Origin: CAVZRC01 sp963777695
GTDB taxonomy: Bacteria > Planctomycetota > Planctomycetia > Isosphaerales > Isosphaeraceae
Reading direction: 5' to 3'
DNA length: 64,000 bases
Assembly (NCBI GenBank): GCA_963777695.1
Contig: CAVZRC010000004.1
Coordinates: forward strand, 3,162,001 to 3,226,000
Positions 17,560 to 24,979 of this stretch are shown one piece after another (the stretch's first letter is position 1; every line of letters starts with the position of its first letter). Both the position numbers and the translations under genes were made by a program. The notes beneath the pieces are model-generated. The model was not told the origin of the DNA and made no database searches. It worked only from the letters and a program-made list of their open reading frames with translations.

Positions 17560-18458
17560 TCATGCCGCGACGTCATACTTCCACGACGGGGGCAGCTCAC
17601 GCTCCTCGAACGCGGGCGACTTCGACAGCGCCCAGCTATCGCCCTGACCGAGGATTTGCTCGATGACGTCCCGGTCGGCCCAGAACGAGAAGCTCGGCTG
17701 ATCGACGCGGTCGGACCCGTGGGAGTGTCCGGTCCCCAGCTCTGGATGATGCAGGCGCCCGGCCGATCGAAGCGCACTCCCGCGATGAACATACAATGCC
17801 CCCAGGTCCCTCGGGCCTGGCAGAAGCCATCGCCGTCTCGTGTCAGCGTGAATCCCTGGCCGGTGCAGATCGTGACCGGATAACCATTGTTCACGGCCGC
17901 GACCAGCTCATCCCAGGTCGAGACCTGGGCGGCCGTGCCGAGCTTGAAGGGGCCGGCCTTGCTCTTCACCGATGACGGGGCGCCGCGCCATCCCCAATCC
18001 TTGGCACGTTCGCCGCTATAGTTGCCGTCCGTACCGAGCATCTCGCGGCTTACCATCCCGATCGTCGTCATAGCTTTGACCGCCGCGGCGCCATACGAGC
18101 CGTCCTGGCGACCCAGGATGCCGGCGACCTCTCGGGATGTAGCGTAGATGAATTCCGTATCGGTCTCCTGGAACACCGCCGGCTCGCCCAGGCCGATCTC
18201 GATGCACTGCAACAGGTCGTTGCCGTGCCCGTGGCCGAAGGAGACGCAGTCTCCGATCTGCTGGGCCGGGTAGGCGGGGTCCTTACCGAGCACGTCCCGC
18301 CAAGCCTTGTACAACAGGATGGGCCCCGACGGCGTCGGCGCCCCGACCAGGTGCGGCGCGGCCTGGATCAGCGTCGGGAAGTGGCTGGCGAAGGCTTGTT
18401 GGATGGCATCGACACCCCTCCAGCCACAGAGCGACAAATATGCCGTATCGTCTGCCAT
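17560..18458 (-). CDS. Papain-like (C1-type) peptidase of the phage module, frameshifted
   Basis: Starts MADDTAYLSLCGWRGVDAIQ. It has the papain order of key residues. Gln and Cys are in YPAQQIGDCVSFGHGHGNDL (about residues 65-80), His is in GTWGHCMFIAGVRFDRPGAC, and IIQSWGPDTP stands where papain has NSWG, so the usual Asn is Gln. The frame breaks near 17705. Downstream, the other frame gives QPSFSFWADRDVIEQILGQG and the end PPSWKYDVAA at 17560. Merged length is about 300 residues. It may cleave cell-wall peptides or virion proteins during entry or release. Confidence 0.55.
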
Positions 18459-18779
18459 TCGTGATTCCTCAGTCGGTTACGTCCGGAAGACCGGGCGGGG
18501 AATGGATAGTCGCGCGAGGTGATCGGCAGCCTCTCGGCGGAAGCCTCGAGGAGTCCTGATGCGTCGGATGAACGGCTCGCTTCGGCAGATCGCCGCGTTC
18601 GAGGGCGACGGAGGCCGGGGAAGTCGTGTACGACGTGACCACCGCTGGGGCCTACGCGGGTCCGATTCGGGAACCCGCCGGATCCTCATGGTGCAGGCGT
18701 CCTACCCGTGCGGGCGGGATGCTTGTACGAGGATGGAATTACGGAATCCAGGGCATGCCGATGATTCTCGACGAGATCC
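18459..18779. other. 320-bp stretch without a convincing gene
   Basis: All six frames here are short or low-complexity. A minus-strand frame of 70 codons at 18477-18689 is Arg/Pro-rich and looks like noise from high GC. No clear terminator, tRNA or repeat was recognised. Confidence 0.4.
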
Positions 18780-19226
18780 TCACTTCCTCAGACCGAGGGC
18801 GAACCCTCGCCACGCGGCCGCCATGGCCGCTCGTTCCTGGGGTGTGACGTCGGCGTCTTTCTTCGACTCCGCGATCAGTTTGCGGAATTCCGGACTCGCC
18901 ATCTGGTCGAAGAGTTGCGTGCGGTTCGTGCCCCATGCCTTGGCCACGGTGCCTAGCGCGTCGGAGAGGTTCTGACCGGTGTCGAGCCCCTTGGCGCCGT
19001 CCTCCCAGGCCGTGGCATAGGCCTTCCCGAGTTCGGGAAGATAGGCCCGGCCCAAGCTGGCAAAGTGCGGGTCCGTCGGCGACACAGGGCCCGGAGACGG
19101 CCCGTCGGGCGACCACAGCCAGGTCGCGAGGCCGATGGCCAGTGCCGCTCCCAGCAGGCTCGAAAACACGACGGTCAAGATCGTGCTCCGGCTTGGGATC
19201 ATGGCCCAGATTTGATTGATCAACAT
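18780..19226 (-). CDS. Membrane-anchored hypothetical protein (148 aa)
   Basis: Starts MLINQIWAMIPSRSTILTVV. One N-terminal membrane helix (VVFSSLLGAALAIGLATWLW) is followed by a Pro-rich linker (SPDGPSPGPVSPTDPHFASL) and a helical domain with SLGRAYLPELGKAYATAWED and SDALGTVAKAWGTNRTQLFD. It probably faces the periplasm. It lies at the upstream edge of the phage module, and no family is recognised. Confidence 0.55.
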   Translation of the reverse strand: MLINQIWAMIPSRSTILTVVFSSLLGAALAIGLATWLWSPDGPSPGPVSPTDPHFASLGRAYLPELGKAYATAWEDGAKGLDTGQNLSDALGTVAKAWGTNRTQLFDQMASPEFRKLIAESKKDADVTPQERAAMAAAWRGFALGLRK

Positions 19227-19274
19227 CGTCGAGCACCTCGGTTGGGAAGCAAGGAGCGAGTGGCCATTGGTGGG

Positions 19275-19967
19275 TCATGAAGATCGGACGTCATCGGCCC
19301 TGCTCTCCTCGGAGCATCCCCCGGCCGTCGCGGCTCGCTGGGCGAACTTTCGCCGCCGACGTGCCTTGCGAGTCGCGAGCGACTCACTGGCCTTGGACTG
19401 CAGGTCAGGCTCGGGGGCCGGTTCCGGCTTCGATTCGGGAGCGGGGTCCGTTCGCGGGTCGCGTTGAAGGGCGGGATGCTCGTCCATGCCGGAACGGTGA
19501 CACACCATGCAACAGAATGCCGAGCCCTTCTCGATCGGTTCGCGATGCGGGCAGGGCGATTGCGGCGTGTAGGCCCCGACCGGGAACAAGGGGATGAGCG
19601 GAGGGTTGTGACCGCCCCGACCTCTTCCGGTTGTCGGCATGCCCGGGGAATCTTGCGAGAATCGCTTGTTGAGTTCCCGAGCTCGCGCCGCGCCCGATTC
19701 GATCCGGCCGACACTCAGCCCATCACGGACCGCGATCTCCTTGGAACTGAGACCATGATCCATATCGTACATCCAGATGTACTCTCTAGCCGCTGTCGCC
19801 AACGACATCGTTCGGTCTGACCGGGGACCAGTCCCGGCACCCCGATTGGCTTGGCCCCGCCGTATGCGGGAATTGTTCTCATCACCAGGATCATCTCTTG
19901 CCGTATGGTCGGAGACTTCTCCTTCGGGTGATTCCAGAACGTCGTCCATCGCTCCTGTGATCAACAT
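19275..19967 (-). CDS. Putative helix-turn-helix regulator with C-terminal zinc motif
   Basis: I choose the start MLITGAMDDVLESPEG at 19967, with AAAGG upstream; a longer start at 20057 is possible. The N-terminal third is acidic and disordered. The middle holds AAREYIWMYDMDHGLSSKEI followed by AVRDGLSVGRIESGAARARE, a sigma-like helix-turn-helix. The C-terminus has CPHREPIEKGSAFCCMVCHR, a likely metal site, then a basic tail (LATRKARRRRKFAQ). It is the first gene of the phage module next to an AT-rich promoter-like region, so it may control the module. Confidence 0.55.
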   Translation of the reverse strand: MLITGAMDDVLESPEGEVSDHTARDDPGDENNSRIRRGQANRGAGTGPRSDRTMSLATAAREYIWMYDMDHGLSSKEIAVRDGLSVGRIESGAARARELNKRFSQDSPGMPTTGRGRGGHNPPLIPLFPVGAYTPQSPCPHREPIEKGSAFCCMVCHRSGMDEHPALQRDPRTDPAPESKPEPAPEPDLQSKASESLATRKARRRRKFAQRAATAGGCSEESRADDVRSS

Positions 19968-20057
19968 CTTCGTCAACCTTTCGGCCCCTCGTTTGTATCC
20001 TCTACGATCCTCTACTCTCAGAATGCCGCAGGTTTGCAAATTCATTAACGCTACCAC

Positions 20058-20530
20058 CCGAATTCAACGCGATTTTTCTCCATAAATCCAAAGCGGGTAA
20101 GGAGAAAAAATTTTCCAAAAAAATAAATTTTTCCGCGCCGCAGACTCGGATTCGTGACGCATTGGCGTGTCCGACTGTCGAGAGCCAGGGTTTTCTTACC
20201 ATTCAAAGAAGTGGGAATCGGTATGGGACGAAAGGAAGCCCGCGCATTCCCGGAAGAGCAATTGTGGATCGAGCGTGACTGATGGTTGACTGCATGGAGG
20301 TGATGGCGGTCGCCAGGACTTGGCGTCTCGAATTCCAGAACGGGTCGCGGGGCTCACCGATCACCGAGCCGGCCGACTTATTCGCATCGCACCGCACGAG
20401 CCATAGGGAAGGAGCTCGGCGACACGCGGGCGCGGTCGAGCGGGCTATTCCTCTTGCAGCGAGTGGAGCGTTGTTATGATACTGATAGCTGGCCTGCAAT
20501 CCCTCGGATTCGCTTTTCGCTGCCCAAGGA
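20058..20530. promoter_or_regulatory. Divergent intergenic region with AT-rich island
   Basis: This gap separates the minus-strand phage module from the plus-strand ABC transporter gene. At about 20093-20145 is an A/T-rich tract (runs AAAAAA, TTTTCC, AAAAAAATAAATTTTT) that stands out sharply from the GC-rich surroundings. It could be a promoter with UP-like elements, a binding site for a nucleoid protein, or the old edge of inserted DNA. No clear -10/-35 pair can be proved by eye. Confidence 0.4.
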
Positions 20531-22432
20531 ATGAACTCGACTCCGGATCCCGTCCCCATTCCCACGCCCGCCGTGCTCCGCCGATTCGAGGCCGAGTTCC
20601 TACGACCGTATCGCAGCATGATCTTGTTGGGACTGTTGGGACTATTGATCCAGTCCCTCATGCTCTTACCGATCCCCCTGCTCCAGGGCTGGGTCGTCGA
20701 TCGGCTCGTCGCTTATTGTCAGGTTGACCGGCGGCCCTTGTTGTCCGAGTCCCCGTCGACGACCATCTCGACGGCGGCCCCGGCATCCGTCGGACCGCCG
20801 CGATCCTCGATCATGCGAGCGATCGCCGCGGCCCTGGCGGCCACGGTCGCGCTGCTCGGGGCGCGCACGATCTTGGCCTGGCGGATCGCCGCGATGATGG
20901 GCCGGATCAGCCAGGAGGTGGTGGTCGCGCTGCGCGGGGCATTGCACCGCAAGCTGATGCGGCTCCCGATGGCCTATTTCGACGCGCAACAGACCGGCCG
21001 ACTCATGGCCAGGGTCACCAGCGACGTCGGCAGCATCCTGATGTTCATCCGCAGCGGCATCTTGCAGTTGCTCAACGACTTGATCCTGTCGATGGCCATT
21101 GCGGTCTTGCTGGCCTGGCTCCAGTGGCGGCTGGCCCTGGTTGCCCTGGTGGCCGTCCCACTCTATGCCCTGAACCAGCGGATTTTCTTCGGCAGGTTGC
21201 GCCATCTCTCCGACGAGATCCGCAAGCAGGTCTCCGCGCTGTATGCCCTCCTGAGCGAGCGGGTCTCCGCCGTGCGGATCGTACGGAGCTTCGCCAAGGA
21301 GGAGGATGAGCTCAACGAGTTGGACGAGCGGATCGACCACCACCGCGCCCTGAGCTGGGACAATACGCGCGCGTCGTCGGCCTTGGGTGCCTTGGCGGCA
21401 CTGATCAGCGGCCTCGGTACGGTCTTCGTCATCGCCTACGGGATCATCCTGGTCGGCCGGGGCCTGATGACCGTCGGGGAACTGCTGGCGATCTATGCCC
21501 TGGTGGGCCAACTCTATCAGCCGATCGTTCGATTGACGCAGTTCCAGGCGACCGCACTCGCGACGCAGGTCTCCGTCGAGCGACTCTATGAGATCTTCGA
21601 CGAGCCCGAGCCGGTTCGCGACCGTCCTGGAGCATCGGGCATCGTCCGCCCTCGCGGAGCGATCGAGTATCGTCGGGTTTCGTTCGCGTATTCGCCCGAG
21701 GGCTCCCGGGTGTTGGACGGCATCAACCTGCGGATCGAGCCGGGGATGCGCCTCGGTGTCCTGGGTCCCAGTGGTTCGGGCAAGTCAACCCTCCTGGCCC
21801 TGGTCCCGCGACTCTATGATGTCCCCGAGGGGATCGATCCCGATGGGGGGGCCTGGGGCCTTGTCTGCTTCGACGGCCGGGACGTTCGCGAGCTGAAGCT
21901 GGCCGACCTTCGGAAGGCCGTGGCCCTGGTGCCCCAGCAGGCCCTGCTCTTCGAGGGGACGATCCGCACGAACCTGCTCTATGCCAATCCGTCGGCGAGC
22001 GAGCCGCAGATGTGGGAAGCACTCCGCATCGCCGACCTCGCCGAGACGGTCGATGCGATGGCCGCCGGCCTCGATACGACCGTCGGCGAGCGGGGCTACT
22101 CGCTATCCGGAGGCCAGCGACAACGGCTCGCCCTGGCCCGCGCCGTCGTGGCACAGCCTGCCGTATTACTCCTGGATGATTGCACGAGCGCACTGGATTC
22201 CGAGACCGAGTCCCGGATCCAGCAGGCCCTCGATCGCAACCTCCCCGGCCGCACCTGTGTGATCGTCTCGCACAAGGTCGCCTCGGTCCGCCGCGCCGAT
22301 CGAATCGTGGTCCTCGAATCCGGGAGGATAATCGAGATGGGGACCCACACCGACCTGGTCGCGCGCGGCGGCCGTTACGCCGACACGCATCGCCAGCAGA
22401 CCTCGGCCTTGGCCAGTAGTGCCGGAGAATGA
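20531..22432 (+). CDS. ABC exporter half-transporter (type IV, MsbA/MdlA-like)
   Basis: 633 residues. The N-terminal ~330 form a six-helix membrane domain (RSMILLGLLGLLIQSLMLLP, GELLAIYALVGQLYQPIVRL). The nucleotide-binding domain has Walker A GPSGSGKSTLLALVPR near residue 413, signature LSGGQRQRLALARA near 526, Walker B AVLLLDDCTSALD near 546 and H-loop VSHKVASV near 580. The residue after Walker B is Asp where active exporters have Glu. This is typical of the degenerate site of a heterodimeric exporter, so a partner subunit may exist elsewhere. An internal low-complexity insert (SESPSTTISTAAPASVG) lies between the first two helices. Substrate is unknown. Confidence 0.9.
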   Translation: MNSTPDPVPIPTPAVLRRFEAEFLRPYRSMILLGLLGLLIQSLMLLPIPLLQGWVVDRLVAYCQVDRRPLLSESPSTTISTAAPASVGPPRSSIMRAIAAALAATVALLGARTILAWRIAAMMGRISQEVVVALRGALHRKLMRLPMAYFDAQQTGRLMARVTSDVGSILMFIRSGILQLLNDLILSMAIAVLLAWLQWRLALVALVAVPLYALNQRIFFGRLRHLSDEIRKQVSALYALLSERVSAVRIVRSFAKEEDELNELDERIDHHRALSWDNTRASSALGALAALISGLGTVFVIAYGIILVGRGLMTVGELLAIYALVGQLYQPIVRLTQFQATALATQVSVERLYEIFDEPEPVRDRPGASGIVRPRGAIEYRRVSFAYSPEGSRVLDGINLRIEPGMRLGVLGPSGSGKSTLLALVPRLYDVPEGIDPDGGAWGLVCFDGRDVRELKLADLRKAVALVPQQALLFEGTIRTNLLYANPSASEPQMWEALRIADLAETVDAMAAGLDTTVGERGYSLSGGQRQRLALARAVVAQPAVLLLDDCTSALDSETESRIQQALDRNLPGRTCVIVSHKVASVRRADRIVVLESGRIIEMGTHTDLVARGGRYADTHRQQTSALASSAGE

Positions 22433-22469
22433 GCCGCGAATGGCCTGGCTTTCCCGGCGGCGTCGCGGA

Positions 22470-24815
22470 TCAGTGAGGGCTCCTGGACGGCCGACCTTCG
22501 TCCGTCCCCGTCCAGAGTAGGTGCTCGCGAAGGAAGTCGAACGTCCCCCGCCCGTTGATGGTGTGTGGGCCGACGAAGAACTCGATCCGGCAGCGATCCC
22601 CGATCCCCAGCCGGGCGTGGTACAGGTTGTAGACCTTGGCGAATTCATAAGCGACCGTCTCATCGGGTGCGACGCCATCGAAATGACCTCGCTCGACCAT
22701 GAACGGCCGTGGGGCGATCAATGCCGCCATCTCGGCGTAATTGAACGTGCTGCCCAGGTCGAACTCGAAAATCTCATACTCGCCGCTCCAGACGTAGCTA
22801 TAAGGGCTCTGCGTCGAGGCATTCTTCCAGACCCATTCGTTGAAATCGGCCGAGCAGATCGAGAGGCAGTAATTCTCGACGAGGGGCGGGATCCTCATCG
22901 CCGACTTGCCTCCGTAGCTCAGCCCGTAGAAGGCTATCCGCGCCGGGTCCACCGCGGGTAGGGTCTTGAGCCAGTCGGTGATCTGCCGGTGCTGGGGGAC
23001 CATCACGGAGAACAAGGTCTTCTTGAGCGGATTGGCCTTGCGCTGGAGGGTGCGAAAGCGATCTCCGAAGATGTAGAGGTTTTGGGGTGCGAACGTGATA
23101 AAGCCCTGCTCGGCCAGCCGGACGGCGTATCGATGATAGGCGGGATTGTTGACCTTCGGGTCCGCGACGTCGCGGGGCCGTCCCTCGAGGCCGTGCTGGC
23201 AGACCACGACCGGACGCTTCTCTCCCTCCTTGATCCCCTTGGGCAGGAGCAGGATACCGTAAGCGATGACGTCGGGGAAGACGTCCATCACCACTTCGTA
23301 GCCGGTGAACTTCGGCTCGTCATGGATCCGTCGCGTGCGGACGTTGGGCGCCATCCGCTCGAGATCGAACCGCCCGATCACCTCGTCGGCGAAGAATGCC
23401 CGGTAGGATTCGATCGACTTCGTGTAAGCTGCGATCGAGCTGGTATCGAGCTTCTTCATGAACTCCCGGCGCACGTCGGGGCTGGCGATCAGGAGCTGTT
23501 GATTGTGGCGATCGAGCTCGTGAAGTTGGCGATCCTGAATGCCCTTGGGATCGCCGAGTCCGGGACGTTTGATCGGACCCGGCGTCTCGACGCGCGCGGA
23601 AAGTCGCGCATCGCGTGCGACCGCGCCCACCAGCTTCTTGAGGGCTTCCTCGCTTCCAGACGGACCCGTTCCGTCAGGGTCACTTGTGGTCATTTCGATA
23701 CTCGGTTGCGGACCCAGTCCGAATACGAGCTTCCGGGCGCGTTCGACTTCGCCGCGGACGGTTTCGAGCTTGGGTGTTGTCAATCGCCCAGGGGCGCCGC
23801 CGGTTCCCGGCGGGATGATCAGCTCCGGTCCCCTCGCCGCCTCCACGATCAAGTGGCGAGGCGCGACCATCGAGGCGATTTCGGCGTCGCCGAACTCCTC
23901 AAGGACCCCGAAGACGTTGCGATCGACCGGCTGTCGCCAGACATCATTGCGATCGTCGAAGTAACCGCTGACGCAGACGGCCTCGATCCGCGTATCGAGC
24001 GCAGCAGCGTAGAGCGCAATCGCCCCCCCCTCGCCGTAGCCGAACACTCCGATGCGGTGCGATCGGTCGGGATCTTTCGAGAGCCAGTCGACCAGGGCGA
24101 GCACCTTCTGGACCTCGTAGCCGATCAGGTGGCGACCCAGTTCGAAGGCCGGCCGATAGGCGAATTCGCGGCTCGTCAACCTGGCCCGGCCGTGTCGGGG
24201 AGCGACGGTACGGTCGATGAGCGTGGGGACAATCACATGATATCCACTCTCGGCCAGTCGGCGTGCCACCTGTGTTCCCTGCGGTAGATCCGGCACCAAG
24301 CCCAGGAGTCCTTCCGGTGCCTGGTCGGCATCGGGGATGACGATGATGTGTGCGGGAGGGTTTCCGGATCCCAGGCGAGAGGCTTCAAGTCCCGCGCCGG
24401 TCACATCACCGAACGCGGGCCAGCGGATGCTGTGGACCTCGATTGCTGCGACCTCGCCGGCCGTACCTTGATGGCTATATCCGTCGAGCTTCTCGGGTTT
24501 ATCGAACGGCACGCGCGCGTCCCGCACGCCGAGGATGTGCGCCAGCCGCTTGCGGTTGGGCTCGACCGAGGCGTTGTACGCATCCGGCGAAGAAAGATCT
24601 CGTTTCCAGTGCACGGCACGCTTGGCCACCGACTCGTCGATCTGCCTCAACAGGAACCGGTTGACGCCAGCCACCAATTCGCTGGTGATGTCGCCGGTCA
24701 TGGTTAAGGGCTTGGTCCCGGGCAGTGGCGGGCCATACTCATCGGCCTGGATCGCCCCGCCGCAAAGGCCCAGTAGCGCGACGATCCTCGCCAGCGTTGT
24801 ACTTCGCAGCAACAT
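22470..24815 (-). CDS. Exported double alpha/beta-hydrolase (acetyl-xylan esterase / dienelactone hydrolase type)
   Basis: I choose the start at 24815 because MLLRSTTLARIVALLGLCGG to AIQADE forms a signal peptide; an upstream ATG adds 12 unlikely residues. Two alpha/beta-hydrolase domains follow. In the first, the nucleophile elbow reads FGYGEGGAIAL (near residue 257), with Glu in place of Ser, so it is probably inactive. In the second, FYGLSYGGKSAMRIPP (near 630) has Ser, with Asp candidate in ERGHFDGVAPDE (near 712) and His in VGPHTINGRG (near 752). The protein probably acts in the periplasm on acetylated polysaccharides, common in planctomycetes. It faces the ABC gene convergently. Confidence 0.8.
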   Translation of the reverse strand: MLLRSTTLARIVALLGLCGGAIQADEYGPPLPGTKPLTMTGDITSELVAGVNRFLLRQIDESVAKRAVHWKRDLSSPDAYNASVEPNRKRLAHILGVRDARVPFDKPEKLDGYSHQGTAGEVAAIEVHSIRWPAFGDVTGAGLEASRLGSGNPPAHIIVIPDADQAPEGLLGLVPDLPQGTQVARRLAESGYHVIVPTLIDRTVAPRHGRARLTSREFAYRPAFELGRHLIGYEVQKVLALVDWLSKDPDRSHRIGVFGYGEGGAIALYAAALDTRIEAVCVSGYFDDRNDVWRQPVDRNVFGVLEEFGDAEIASMVAPRHLIVEAARGPELIIPPGTGGAPGRLTTPKLETVRGEVERARKLVFGLGPQPSIEMTTSDPDGTGPSGSEEALKKLVGAVARDARLSARVETPGPIKRPGLGDPKGIQDRQLHELDRHNQQLLIASPDVRREFMKKLDTSSIAAYTKSIESYRAFFADEVIGRFDLERMAPNVRTRRIHDEPKFTGYEVVMDVFPDVIAYGILLLPKGIKEGEKRPVVVCQHGLEGRPRDVADPKVNNPAYHRYAVRLAEQGFITFAPQNLYIFGDRFRTLQRKANPLKKTLFSVMVPQHRQITDWLKTLPAVDPARIAFYGLSYGGKSAMRIPPLVENYCLSICSADFNEWVWKNASTQSPYSYVWSGEYEIFEFDLGSTFNYAEMAALIAPRPFMVERGHFDGVAPDETVAYEFAKVYNLYHARLGIGDRCRIEFFVGPHTINGRGTFDFLREHLLWTGTDEGRPSRSPH

Positions 24816-24979
24816 GCGATCACCAGATGGAGAACATGGAGGGATCATCAATGGGAAGACTTGAGGGTAATCGCGGGAGGGATGGGATTCAAGGAGCTGG
24901 ACTTCCAGTCGTGATCGGCTTTATCCGGACCGGTCAATTCCGTACTAATTCGATTGGTGGTTTCCCGTAAATAAAAGTC

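Noticed and set aside
22989..24287. A 432-codon plus-strand frame opposite the esterase gene
   Set aside because: No domain pattern; the minus strand encodes a signal peptide and hydrolase motifs.
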